A DNA stretch of 64,000 nt from assembly GCA_029948255.1 (NCBI GenBank), contig JALIZF010001691.1, positions 62,001 through 126,000 of the forward strand, read 5' to 3'. Both the position numbers and the translations under genes were made by a program. The notes beneath the pieces were generated by a model. The model searched no databases, was not told the DNA's origin, and saw only the letters and a program-made list of their open reading frames with translations. The DNA is from Telmatactis stephensoni (Eukaryota; Cnidaria; Anthozoa; Actiniaria; Isophelliidae). Shown piece after piece: positions 47,548-59,288 of this stretch (position 1 is the first letter of the stretch; each line of letters begins with the position of its first letter).

Positions 47548-48390
47548 ATATCTTGAGAAACTTGAACAGTGATATAAATTGACACCAGTATTTGTTCCCA
47601 TGGAAAGTGATCGCACAAATTTAGTGTCACTCAGTAAGTGATCTTAAGTCGAATTTGATTAATTATTAATCATAGCTAACTAATTTATGGGCGGAGGACG
47701 GACTGGAACCCAAATTCAGATATTCAAAACCGTTGGAACGTTCGTTTACTCGTGTCGGTGGATGGCGCTTATGAAAAACTATAACAGAGTCCAGAAAGGT
47801 CAAAAGCAGAGGAAATAATGTGACTTCAGAGCTTCAAAGGACTGACAGCAAATAAGTACAATTTGTAACTCGGTTTATTAACACATAAACACAACGACTT
47901 TGTCCTAGTACCCTTGGTTATCCTATTAAAAAACGCAACTATCTTTAAACGTTAACTATTCTTTTTCTCTGTTCTGCATGCTTTCCTTTGATGAGAAGAC
48001 AAAGAATAACGTTATGACGTCATCAAGTGGTGTTGACGTCATCTGTCTACCACCGTGTGATCGTTCTTTGTGTGTAGAACAAAGAGACGACATATCGGGG
48101 GGTATGATTACTTTTATATAAAGTTTTTTAAACGATTCATATCAGTTAATCAACAAGATAGTTTATGCCACAAACTTTGAGAATATTGTCCGATTAAGCA
48201 AATATTTGTCCAGAAAATCGCGCATTTGATCATATCCACATGGAAAATGCGCGTTATAAGTAATAAATATTATTGACACCTTTATTGAGTAACAACATGA
48301 TTGTAAGTTTACAACTTTGCGGGTGTAACCTTGGCTAAGCTGTAATTATCTAGTATGTCCCAGTCCTTATTCCTTATTCCTTAATATTAT
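47548..48390. other. intergenic, paired CRE motifs
   Basis: Two TGACGTCA sites lie 19 bp apart at 48015-48022 and 48034-48041. No exon recognised. Confidence 0.45.
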
Positions 48391-48402
48391 TATTATTATT
48401 AT
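48384..48402. repeat. (ATT)n at 5' edge of the non-LTR element
   Basis: Six ATT triplets run directly into the truncated RT coding sequence with no intervening base. Confidence 0.9.
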
Positions 48403-50211
48403 GGTGAAGTTCATCACAACTTGATTCAAGCAGTTCTTGATTACCACCACATTCCTGATCATATAAAATTTCTAATTAAAAGCTTGTACACCGATTTCAA
48501 AACCTCCATAATTACTAATGATTTTCGCACTCCTTTTATACATGTTGGTCGCGGTGTGCTTCAAGGTGATTGCTTAAGCCCTCTTCTTTTTAACCTATGC
48601 TTCAATACGTTTCTCCAGCACATTAGAGCGATAACACTAAAACCGTGAAACAAGTACTAACTAAAAAGTACAAATAGTACTAATGAAACAATAGAAAACA
48701 AAGGGTTTTGCTATAGACAATTTGGTTTTTCCCTAAAGTTTTTAAATCCCATCCACTGGTTCCAGTTCGCTGACGACGCTGCCGTCATAAGTGGCCAAGA
48801 ATCAGAAAATCAGCACTTAATCAATCGCTTTATAATCTGGTGCCAATGGTCTGACATGATAATAAGGGTTGATAAGTGCATTACTTTTGGTATCAAGAAA
48901 CTGTACACTAAATCCGTCCAATATTTGCCAAAACTGTTAATAAATGGAGTTCTTGTCCCTTACGTCAAAATGGGTGATTCATTTCGCTACTTAGGACGTT
49001 TCTTTGATTTCAACATGTCTAACAACAACACAAGTCAGAATTGCCCTCTCTTGTACATGACCTGATGAATGAGATTGATATGAAGCCATTGCATCCTAAA
49101 AATAAGCTTTTCCTGTATAGCCGCTATGCCTTATCTAAACTATCCTGGCATTTTACATTGGCTGATGTATCCAAAACCTGGATAATCGAGAATCTTGATT
49201 ACGTAGTGAACAGCTTCATTCATAAATGGCTTGATATACCGATATCTGATACACTGAGTAACGTCTTCCTAAAGCGTAACAAGTTTGGCCTTTACATCTT
49301 TCATTCAGTATCAAACAGTCCTCCGTAATTCAATGAAAAAGTCACGAAACGATTCCATAAAAGATCTCTGGAATTCGTCCAGCTGCCACACCAACATTCA
49401 ATACGATGTGTACAAATCCACTAAAGAAGTTCTTAAAGATTTCCGGTCTAAACATGAAGATAAATTGCTACACCACCTTACATCTCAAGGCTTCTTTCTT
49501 GCAAATGTCGTCAAATATTCCTTATCATCAATCAATTCTATTTGGTCATCTGTGCAGTCTTGCCTACCCAATAACATCTACAATTTTACAATTCGCTATA
49601 TAAACAACTCCCTTGCTTCTCGTAAGAATCTGTATAAATGGGGATTATCACAAAGTCCTGATTGCTCTTTTTGTCTTAATCCTGAAACACTCCTCCACGT
49701 CGTTGCTGGTCGTCAGCATTACCTTGAACGCTTTACCTGGAGACACGATTCAATTATTAACTTCATCGCCACTTCGCTTCAACTTGTAATTAATAATCGC
49801 TCTTCATTCGCTGATGTCAATGGTTTCCCGAGTCTGTCAATTATCACTGGTGATACTTTTCGTCCAGATCTTCTCTTCCATTTACATGCCAAGTGCCCTG
49901 TATGTGTTAGATCTCACAGTTGGGTTTGAATCTAACCTTAACAAGAATATAATCCGTAAAAGAGAAAAATATAAAACCTTAATTAAGGATTTAAAGAGTG
50001 ATTACAGTTCCGTCAAATTCAATTCCTCTCCATGAGTTCCCTTGGCGTTCTCTCAGCCGAATGTTCCACCTTCCAAGACATGATGAATGACATTGGCATT
50101 GATGAGAAACAGCAACGCTATATAATAAAAAATATATATATCAATCTTGCCATCAGAGCTACGTATTACATATTTTGCTGTAGAAATAAGATTTGGGATA
50201 GTCCAGAATGA
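48403..50211 (+). pseudogene. 5'-truncated non-LTR retrotransposon (RT plus restriction-like endonuclease)
   Basis: Coding starts mid-RT (G-E-V-H-H-N-L-I), followed by G-V-L-Q-G-D-C-L-S-P-L-L-F (motif B) at about 48556 and F-A-D-D-A-A (catalytic motif C) at 48766-48785. A thumb region and a C-terminal C-x2-C-x7-H segment near 49665 follow; its expected third Cys is replaced by Arg (H-V-V-A-G-R). R-P-D-L-L-F (about 49863) and L-D-L-T-V-G-F-E (about 49907) fit a PD-(D/E)xK restriction-like endonuclease, typical of the R2/R4/NeSL/HERO group. The frame breaks near 48648, 49065, 49300 and 49895, so the copy is dead. The last stop is at 50209-50211. Confidence 0.85.
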
Positions 50212-50435
50212 CTGAAATTTTAATTGTCGAGATGCCTTTTTCTTTTCAGTTTTCTCTTTCTTTCTTTTCTTTTCTTTTTTTAATAATTGTTATTACCATT
50301 ATTAATGTCTTAGTCGATTTCTTTGTAAATAAAACATTTCGTTATAACGTTTGTATCATTTCAAGTAGCCAGTTGTTCATTGCTATACGTAGTGAGATGT
50401 ACAACTGTAATTCAAAAAGCCAAGAATGGGTTCCA
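50212..50435 (+). mobile_element. 3' untranslated tail of the non-LTR element
   Basis: About 220 bp between the final stop and the ATT array; no coding. It includes AATAAA at 50328-50333. Confidence 0.6.
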
Positions 50436-50493
50436 TTATTGTATTATTATTTTATTATTATTATTATTATATTTATTATTATTATTATTATTA

Positions 50494-50525
<32 letters not shown>

Positions 50526-50540
50526 ATTATTATTATTAAA
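50436..50540. repeat. (ATT)n at 3' edge of the non-LTR element
   Basis: About 30 ATT units with a few TTTAT interruptions, in the same register and orientation as the ATT at the 5' edge. Confidence 0.95.
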
Positions 50541-50579
50541 ATGAAGAAGGAACAATTAGATGGACGAATGAATTAACAA

Positions 50580-50712
50580 ATGTGACTAGTAATGTAAAGT
50601 CAAGAACCATTATGTGACTAGTAATGTAAAGTCATGTGACTAGTAATGTAAAGTCAAGAACCATTATGTGACTAGTAATGTAAAGTCATGTGACTAGTAA
50701 TGTAAAGTCAAT
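50580..50712. repeat. minisatellite with TGTGACTAGTAATGTAAAGTCA
   Basis: Five copies of the 22-bp block, some separated by AGAACCATTA, giving alternating 22 and 32-bp steps. Confidence 0.9.
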
Positions 50713-50825
50713 AACCATTATCACAGCGTGATTTGTATGAGTTAAAATCTGCGTTAAATCGCACGCACCAGAGCACGCACGCTATGATCTACAAATGATG
50801 TAATGATCATTTAGCCACGTGCGCA

Positions 50826-50867
50826 GTTACCATGGTAACTATTCTGTCACGTGATTTTATGACGTCA
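50826..50867. promoter_or_regulatory. X-box, E-box and CRE cluster
   Basis: GTTACCATGGTAAC (50826-50839) is a perfect palindromic RFX X-box, TCACGTGA (50847-50854) a perfect E-box and TGACGTCA (50860-50867) a full CRE, all within 42 bp and ahead of a GC-rich GGGCCGGCGC. Target gene unknown. Confidence 0.5.
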
Positions 50868-51174
50868 GAACGGGCCGGCGCTTGTGTCCGGTTAGAACGA
50901 CAACACACTTTAGTAAGACTACAAATATTCCCAACTCTTAAAAGAGTAATGAATAAAGTTGAATCCATCGTATCTCCAACTCCCAATTATCACTAGGAGA
51001 GTGATAATTCAATTATAGAACCCTTCTTTTCCGTATCCCCCGGGGAAAAAAACCCTTTCAAGATAATCAATAGTAATCTAAAAACCAAACCGCCAAGGAA
51101 AAAAGGTTATTGTTTGAATCGAAGCAGCAGGCAGTTAAAAAGACAATTGGAAAAGTGGGGTTCTCCCGAGGATT

Positions 51175-51263
51175 GATTGGTTAAATCATGTCCAAACATT
51201 GAACGATGTCTAGCTAGTTGTCTGTTAACAGTGGCTAAAGACTAAGGCATCATTTAAGTAAAT
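51175..51263. repeat. 89-bp direct repeat, copy 1
   Basis: Identical by eye to 52589-52677, 1.4 kb away, starting GATTGGTTAAATCATGTCC. Confidence 0.95.
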
Positions 51264-51333
51264 TAAAAAGTTTTCAGTTTGATTAGATTCTTTGTATCAT
51301 GGAATAATCAACAAACCAAGATAACAAAATGAC

Positions 51334-51667
51334 CCGGGGGGGTACTCCCTATAATTGACTATACGGGGATGCTCCGCCCGAAAGGGGTACCTTTTTCAGG
51401 CCGCAGCTATGGGAAAGGGGTGCCTTTTTAGGGAAAGATATGTGAAAGGGGTACCTTTTTCGGGAAAAATGTATGAATTTTCGAAATTTGGTATGTGAAA
51501 GGGGCGATTTTTTGAAAATTTGCATGTGAAAGGGGTGCGATTTTCCGAAATTTACTATGTGAAAGGGGTACGATTTTCCGAAATTTACTATGTAAGGGGT
51601 CGGGAGTCCGGGCGGAGCATACCCGTATAAAAAGTTTCGGAGTACCCCCCCCCCCCCCCCCCCCGGG
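51334..51667. mobile_element. palindromic element, GGGGTACTCCC family, 9-bp target duplication
   Basis: CAAAATGAC flanks both ends (51325-51333 and 51668-51676). Ends are CCGGGGGGGTACTCC and its inverse with a run of 22 C. Inner inverted GGATGCTCCGCCCG / CGGGCGGAGCAT and four to five tandem GTGAAAGGGGTACCTTTTTC-like units fill the middle. A 9-bp duplication resembles MULE-type elements. I associate this family with corals. Confidence 0.8.
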
Positions 51668-51719
51668 CAAAATGACGTCAATCCTACGTGAACAAGACAA
51701 ACACGGACACAATTAGCAC

Positions 51720-52588
51720 GCGCTCTGCATATTAATAAGAAGCAGCATAATTAAACAATTTGGTTCCCTATTGAAAACGTGATAGAATGGCAAATATATC
51801 TCAGTTCCTCTTCAGCCATCAACCATCATCACTGATGTAACTATTTTGAGATTATCATCTATATTCAATTGTAGTTTCAGTTTATATCCCACAATCAATT
51901 TTAATTTTATCTTTCGTACCTTGATAGCAATCCTTGTTTTGAAGTTGGATAATTCAAATTTAAATATCATCAGACTGTTTGTAATCATGACAAATTTGTT
52001 ATTGAGTTTTAAGGCCTTAACTCGAAGTACCGGATAACATGACGGGCCAGTTAAATTAAAATAACTGGAATGCGCGCGCATTCGTAAACGTACCTGTAAA
52101 ATAATAGAAACTTAAGAACGCGCTGCGAGAAAAACCCGAAAACTTTATCGGATACGTGAATGCGCCTGTAAAGTTATTGGGTCTTCCAAGAAATGGTCTC
52201 ATGGGCCCAAAAGTGGGGAGAAAACTACTGATTTGAGTTCACATTAACCCAGGTCGAACAGTTGAGCATTATTCCTTCTGACATGAGTATAGTGCAATGT
52301 CTTGGAAAAACCGAGTAGGAAGTATATTTGTGAAACACAAACTGAAGAATTTCTAAATAAAGGACAGAGTTAGAACTCGCTCAAATTAAGTCCAATTAAG
52401 ATCAGCCAATCAGGAGTTTCGAAAAATAAATAAATAAAAATACGAATGCAAGCTTATTAATATTGATATTAATTAATATTAATATCCCATCGAAAGTTGT
52501 CCTGAGTTTCGATTGTTTCTAAGAATACAAGACTTCGAAATAATATGGTTACCATGGCAATATTATTTTAGACTGTGCTTTCACATGT
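51720..52588. other. intergenic, no gene seen
   Basis: Contains an X-box-like GTTACCATGGCAAT at 52548-52561. No exon recognised. Confidence 0.45.
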
Positions 52589-52677
52589 GATTGGTTAAAT
52601 CATGTCCAAACATTGAACGATGTCTAGCTAGTTGTCTGTTAACAGTGGCTAAAGACTAAGGCATCATTTAAGTAAAT
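52589..52677. repeat. 89-bp direct repeat, copy 2
   Basis: Partner of 51175-51263. Confidence 0.95.
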
Positions 52678-54669
52678 GTTTTTGAGCTAATGTTTGATCA
52701 GTCGATGAATAGCATCCAATAGTTAATACGTTGGATGACGTAGTTATACGGTAATAAATCTCTTTTCAGTCCATATCCAGTCCTTTTTGGCCGAGTACTT
52801 CCTGTTTTAGGATCAGTTGATAATTCAGTGAATGAATGAAAAAAGGAAATCATTTAAACACGGCAATAGATATTCAATTAACCTAGCTGTTTTTCAAGTA
52901 GCCATGGCATAGTTAATATAGATTATCTAAAATGGTATTAAGTAATGTATAAAGAACGATCTCGAGTTCTTTATACGGCTTAAAAAACTCCAACACATAT
53001 TAGAGTGGTTCTCTAAAAGAAATTCAAAAATATCTTCATTTATCTTGGAGAAAATCGAGGTTAATGAATGATTAATAATGCCTAATAGCCGAAACGACGG
53101 TAGGTTTGTTTAAGCAGTGCTTATTTTTTAACAATTTTCAACTGATCAATACTGTTTAGTGACATTTAATGTAAACCGACGTCATTTTTCAAACAAGTTA
53201 AGCCCCAGTCCTCTTTGACCTAGTGCTTCCTGTTGTACCACCTGTACTGTAACTGTCAACTACAAACTTCCGTTATCACTCCCCCACATCTTACAACAGA
53301 ATAATATTTTTCGATATGACCTCAAAAGTATTTTTGGAAGATACATAAAAGCTAACTTGTAACGTTAGTTCGCTGCCGAAAACCATAAGGTTCTTTGCAG
53401 AGTTTTACGCGGGCAGAACGCGCGAAATTAGTTGGTGTTTCTTATCTCAAACTTGTAAAATTTAAATATTTACAACTTAAAAACAACAACAACAACACTG
53501 AAATGTATTAAAGTTGTCAATAGCTGAATTCATATTAGAGACGGGAAACTGGTCTTGGATTAAAAACTTGTTTGATATCATCCGGTAAGGACAAGTATTT
53601 ATTGGTCTATTTTCTCACCCAAGCAGATGGAAAAGTGTCTCACCCGTCTTCTATTATAAATTCACTAAATTTCGGCGCAAAAGATAATTATGATATATTG
53701 CAGGGTTTTAGGAAAGAGGACCAAAGCATTACAGCAGTGGTTTGAAATAGCCTTGTTACTAATTTCCGGTATCATTCGCGCTAAAACAAAACAGAACAAC
53801 ATCACAATGAAATAATTCATTTTGGTTAAAAGTGTTTGACTTCTTTTGACAAGTCATCAATCTTTAGCCGGGCCAACTTCCTCTAGAACAGGAGCATAGC
53901 TTTTTAACATTTTTTTTTATTAATTTGGCTTAATTGGAGTTCAAAACTTACTCTCAGTCATCCTGTTTAAACATTAGCTTTCTGTGCTTCTCGCATCCTT
54001 GCAGTTGATTCTACTGATTCAACGAGTTTCTAAAACTGGTCTCTCCTCAGGGTTTTCGTCTTTCTATATAGGTATAGGCCGTTTATTTAGGAGTACAGAA
54101 GCCTGATATTACATGCACTCTACTTTTCATATATGTACTTTCAGAGCCCACAAATGCCGGTGTAATCCACATGAAAGTCTTATTTTTGTTACGCTTTTTT
54201 CTGCCTCATCAATACACTAACATTCCTTGCATGCCCGAGTTTCCAAAAACTAAAAGCTTTGTTGTAATTGGCTGTAAATCAGCAAGGGGAGGCAGAGTCC
54301 ATAGATTGCTGCTGTGTGCTGTGATGGGAGGGTGGGAGAGGAGTTTAACGAGCGACCGCTGACCATCTGAAGAAGGCTAGGGGTATTTACCCTGCCATGT
54401 TTTGTTCACCGTAAATAAGATGAAATAAAATATGCACGTCAGGTGGTAAAAAAATTCATTAACAACCTTCCTTCATAAAAGTACAATTCTTTTTCAGTTT
54501 ATAAATAAAACTCATTATACAGTTAGTTTTCGAAAAATAGTCTCACTATAACTTAAGATTCTTTAAAACATTCGCCATATAGAGTATATCCTAATTCGAC
54601 CAATTGTACATATAACTTAATATTACCATTAAGTTAGTCTTATATATTACTGTATTCATGCAATGTACA
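52678..54669. other. intergenic, no gene seen
   Basis: CAGTCCTTTTTGGCCGAGTACTTCCTG (52770s) and CAGTCCTCTTTGACCTAGTGCTTCCTG (53206 on) are diverged copies of one repeat. No exon recognised. Confidence 0.45.
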
Positions 54670-54714
54670 TTACTTGATGAATGAAAACCTCACAACGACT
54701 GCATAAATTGTTAT

Positions 54715-55520
54715 GTCTCTATGGCAACAGAAACCAACATGCATGGATCTGTTGCATATCATAACGCAATCTAAACATGACACGTCGTCTATTATGTAAC
54801 ACAAGCCAGCCATTTGTGACATTACATTATCTTTTGCGTGACACAACTTACTCGATTGTATGACATCACGAATTTGATATGACATCACCGGTTACTTTTG
54901 CGTGACAACGCATTTGGTTGTGTGACATTACCTCATCTATGACGTGACATAACACACATTCTGTTTTGTAACACCACCTAATCTGTTATCAATGCGCTAT
55001 CTCTTTTGTTCAACGTACTCTTTGGTGTAACAGGTTGTCTATGGTATGGCATTATGCGTGACGTAACGCAATGTGCAATAATGAAACCAGTTAGTTTAGT
55101 TATAGTTCGCTTCGTACGTCTTTTCTTCTGGTCAGCTGTCTTACGGGGTTGGATGTTGGTCGGTGTCGTTTCTTTTGTCGTACACTTCGACGATGTCTTG
55201 CGAATTTCCTGTTTTACAACAAAAAATATAAATATAATAAACTATTTGAAATAGATCACGCCCTTTGCACGTGATACGCACATGGTATATAACGAAAAGT
55301 TAGAAGATGACGTGTAATAAAACGTCGTGTGGATAGTACGACAAACTTCAGATACATATGTAATACACCAAATGAACGTGATAACATCGTGCTATGGTTC
55401 ATAAAAGTAAATAACACGTGCATAAGATATGCACGTGATTTACTATAAATGACAAGTGATGGACGACTAGGAACACGTGATGAGAACGTGCTTTGGTGCA
55501 AAGTACAATTACGTGGAATA
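54715..55520. repeat. degenerate array of TGACATCA/TGTGACA and CACGTGAT motifs
   Basis: From 54770 to 54970 short blocks ending in GTGACA, TGACATCAC or GCGTGACA recur every 25-45 bp. From 55256 to 55510 at least seven ACGTGAT or CACGTG motifs recur. It is irregular and very diverged. Confidence 0.5.
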
Positions 55521-55576
55521 CCTGAAATTTCCTTGGCGGGTGTGTGAGATGTCTGCAGGATCATTGAAATGTTCTT

Positions 55577-55661
55577 GTTCCTATGGTAACAGTAGAATGA
55601 TAATTTGATTGCTGCTATGGTAACAACAGTTGGATGTAAAGACGATAGTTGCTATGGCAAC
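55577..55661. promoter_or_regulatory. three RFX X-box motifs
   Basis: GTTCCTATGGTAAC (55577-55590), GCTGCTATGGTAAC (55611-55624) and GTTGCTATGGCAAC (55648-55661, near-palindromic), spaced 34 and 37 bp, with a degenerate fourth near 55716. X-boxes bind RFX factors and are known for ciliary genes; no ciliary gene is visible nearby, and the spacing may simply reflect a minisatellite. Confidence 0.45.
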
Positions 55662-55734
55662 ATCGACATTCTATGAGACGAGTTGTTATAGTAGTTGAAG
55701 ATATAGAAATAGACGGTGGATATGGTAAAAATAG

Positions 55735-56440
55735 ATTGGTTAGGGCGCGATACACACATGAACGCAAAACACACTGACAGACAACATGTCACTCACTAAC
55801 GCCATGGCGAAATGAGAAAACATGTTTCCAGCAACATGCCTGCGTAAACTTTTTCCTTGGATGGCCAAACCGGTTAAGAAATATGTTTCTACAACAGCAA
55901 CTGATGTACGCGCGCACGGATTTGTGACGACAAAGTATAAACAACATTTCAAAACTCTCCAGATCAGATTTTCATTTAGATTCTTCATCTAAAATGGCAG
56001 AAATTGTGAGCGGTTTTAAGTAACATGTTTCCTTTAATAGCTAAACCGGGAAACATCGCTCTTATGCATCTGGAAACATAAAGTCGTGTTTCCAGTGTGC
56101 TTCAGATGGTATTTTTCTTTTCTTTTTCTTTTAGCTTCGACAGCAAAAGTTGCCGTTTCTTTCAGTGCGAGGCCAAACTAGGAACTATTTGAGAAACAAT
56201 TGCAAGCGCGCACAAGTGAATTAGTCAATTGATGCTTCCAAAAACTTGTTTCCTTGTTTAGGTAACGCCTAAGGAAGAACAGCAACAGTTCATTGAAAAC
56301 GAACAAATGGGCCCAGGACTATCTTTTTCTGACTTCTTCTTTTATGAAAATATTCAACGATGAAAAGGAATTTAACAGAAATCAAATATTGAGAGATAGT
56401 GGAAAAGGGAGAAAATAATTAAATAATGTCACAAATTTAA
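55735..56440. other. intergenic, repeat-like
   Basis: AACATGTTTCC, AATATGTTTCTAC and GGAAACAT words recur at 55825-56100, suggesting an old element. No boundaries found. Confidence 0.35.
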
Positions 56441-56454
56441 TTTTGACAAAAAAT

Positions 56455-56530
56455 GAACATCAAACCAGGCAAATCGCTGAATCGTCCTATGTTATGTATT
56501 GCAGAAAGATTTCAGCTTCCCCCGCGCACC
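56455..56530. repeat. repeat outside the first pentamer array
   Basis: AAATCGCTGAATCGTCCTATG through GAAAGATTTCAGC matches 61255-61318 (AAGTCGCTGAATCATCGCATG ... GGAGATTTCGGC). Confidence 0.75.
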
Positions 56531-57021
56531 ACACCACACCACACCACACCACACCACACCACACCACACCACACCACACCACACCACACCACACCACACC
56601 ACACCACACAACATCATACCACACCACACCACATCACATCACACCACACCACACCACACCACACCACACGACACGCCATACCATACCATACCATACCACA
56701 CCATATCACACTACATCACACCACACCCACATCACATCACATCACGACACCACACAACACCATGCCATACCACATCAAATCACATCACACCACACCACAC
56801 CACAGACAACACCATGCCACATCACATCACATCATACCACATCACATCACACCACACCACACCACGCCACATCACATCACATCACACCACACCACACCAC
56901 ACCACATCACACCACACCACACCACATCACATCACATCACATCACACCACACCACACCACACCACACCACACCACATCACATCACATCACACCACATCAC
57001 ACCACATCATACCACACCACA
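56526..57021. repeat. (ACCAC)n/(ATCAC)n pentamer array 1
   Basis: About 500 bp of 5-bp units, with local ATACC blocks near 56680. All three frames are open because no unit makes a stop; the His/Thr-rich frames are not genes. Confidence 0.95.
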
Positions 57022-59288
57022 TTTGCACATGACATTTGCTTCATCATGTTAATGACAGTTCTGCTATTACTCTGTCCTTTTGGTATTTTCCTGACAAAGG
57101 GATATTTAGAGTAATAGTCAGAGATTAGGAAGGTATTCGAGTCGTGTAACGAGAACATGATCAGTTGCTATGGTGTGGCCACGGTCGAGGTGGTACTTCA
57201 GTTGCTAGCAGTGGTTGTGTTTGGCAGATGCCTTGATGCTGCTGGCAAATGGGACAGGATTGGGTAATCTTATCAATATCGTTAGTTTAAAGGTTCTTCC
57301 AGTATACAGAGGTTCTGGCTTTGAGCTTTGTCTTTTCTGCTCCCTAGTGTGCTGCGTGCACTGTGTAGAATGTCGTTCTGAAGCGTTGCGGCATTGATGA
57401 TTCTATGACCTTCGGTTAGTATTCCATCATCTATCCCTAGTGTTCGTTTCTGAATGGACCAGTATGTGGCTTTAGTGCTCCTTGAAATCTTTCCGTTGAT
57501 GGTTGATGGCCAGGCCTTTGTAAATGAATTGCTTGAGGGCGGAGCTACTTCTTGTTTTGAGCTGGTGTTTTCACGAATCTTTTCAATCAGGGTCTTTGCT
57601 GACTTGAGGGAGACCTCATGTATTTTTGACTTCCCATCGTACTTCATGGGATGGTGGATCATTCTGTGGTGATAGGACGTGAGAGTAGCATCTGCTTATC
57701 AACATGTCCTTGCCGGTATGTACTGTGATTTGTCAGGGTCGTATGGGCTGACAATCTTAGTAGTATTCCTCTGTAACCTGGGCGGTGCAGATATCAGGTG
57801 CTTGAGATGAATACTTTCTAGAGGTTTGCTGGTCGGTGTGCACTGTGAATGGTCGTCCAAATAGGTAAGTATGAAATCTCTCGCAGCCGTACACTACTGC
57901 TAGGAGTTCCCTTTCGATGTTGGCGTACCTTGTTTCGGTTTCGGTTAGCGACGTGCTTGCAAAAGCGACAGGTTTTCCATCTTGGAGTAAGGCTGCTCCA
58001 AGACCCTTGGTTGAGGCATCAACTTGTAGGGTCACCTCTTTTTTATCGTCGAAATATGTTAGGGTGGTTGTGTCAGTGATTGACTTCTTTATTTGCTCAA
58101 ATTATGCTTGGTAGTTGGCGTTTCAAGTGAAAACTTGATTATCTTTGAGTAGATATCTCAAGGGTGCTGTAAGTGTGCTTAGGTTGGGTATGAAAGGACT
58201 CATATAGGTTGCTAGTCCTAGAAAGGTTTGAAGATCTCGACGGTCTCATGGCTGTTTCATCTGCTTCAGGGCGGATACCTTTGCAGGATCGGGCTGTATT
58301 CCAGCTTCGCTACAGATGATACCATAGAATTTGATCTTATCTTGCTTTATGTGACATTTGTCTGGATTGAGTTTTAACCCAGTTTCTTTACATCGGTCAT
58401 GTTCTTCTTCTGTTTTCCCATAGACTACTTTGTCGTCGATAATTCCAATGACTCCTTTGCAACCTTCGAAAGTCTGGTCGATTTTGGATTGGAATACGTC
58501 TTGGGACATACGGAGGCCGAAGGGCATTCTCAGAAATCGGTATCTGCCAAACGGGGAGTTGTGAGGTAGCTTGATTCTTCGTCGAGGACAACGTTCCAGT
58601 ATCCACTCTTGGCATCTAGTATTGAAAAGTGCTTGGCTCCGCTTAGTTTGGGGAGGATTTCTTCTAGTGTTGGCGTGACGTGGTGTTCGCGTTGAATGGC
58701 GGCATTAAGATGTTTAGGATCGAGACATATTCTTATTCTGCCGTTGGGTTTGCGCCGATAGACTAGACTGTTGACCCATGCGGTGGGTTCTCCCTCGCGG
58801 ACCGTTGTGATGATTCCTTGTTCCACCATCTCGTCAAGTTCTCGCTTGATATCATCTTTGAGGCTGATTGGTACCCGTCTGGGTGGGTGAATCACAGGAG
58901 CTATGCTTGGGTTCAGGGTTATATGGTATTCGCCCTGGAACTTTCCGACACCATCGAAACAGGTGGGGTATTCCGATAATAGTTGTGCTTTACTTTCTAT
59001 CTTCTGGTTCGTAGTTGGTTGGTTTGTTTGATTTTGGCCGTTTGGTTGTCTGACATCATTCTGTGTTTCCACAGAACAGTTCAGTGTTATCAGCTTTAAA
59101 TCTATTGCTGTTGGCAGGCCAATGATTGCACGGCCTGGCGCGTTGGTGATGTAAAATGGTGCTTTGGGTTGCAGTTTGTTGTATGTGCATTCTATGTCAT
59201 AAATGCCGAGTTGGCCAATTTCTGATCCGCCGTATGCAGTGAGCTTTGTTGCTGATGGCTTTAGGTAGAGGGTTTCCATCTGGACCAA
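57022..59288 (-). pseudogene. pol remnant (RT, RNase H, integrase)
   Basis: RT carries L-D-P-K-H-L-N and S-I-L-D-A-K-S-G-Y-W (motif A). A frameshift near 58556 splits it before P-F-G-R-Y-R-F-L-R-M, and the catalytic loop G-I-I-D-D-K-V-V-Y-G (about 58438-58450) keeps both aspartates. A deletion follows E-E-E-H-D, and TGA stops occur near 58245 and 58134. RNase H (57760-58035) keeps V-D-A-S, N-I-E-R-E-L and H-T-D. The integrase zinc domain survives as Y-W-K-N-L then C-P-I-C-Q-Q-H near 57220-57300. The core retains S-D-Y-Y-S-K-Y-P-F (57090s) and ends at the pentamer array. It is not functional. Confidence 0.85.

Noticed and set aside
56443..57114. Frames of 177-223 codons rich in His and Thr
   Set aside because: They are translations of the ACCAC/ATCAC pentamer array, open in all three frames because no unit contains a stop.
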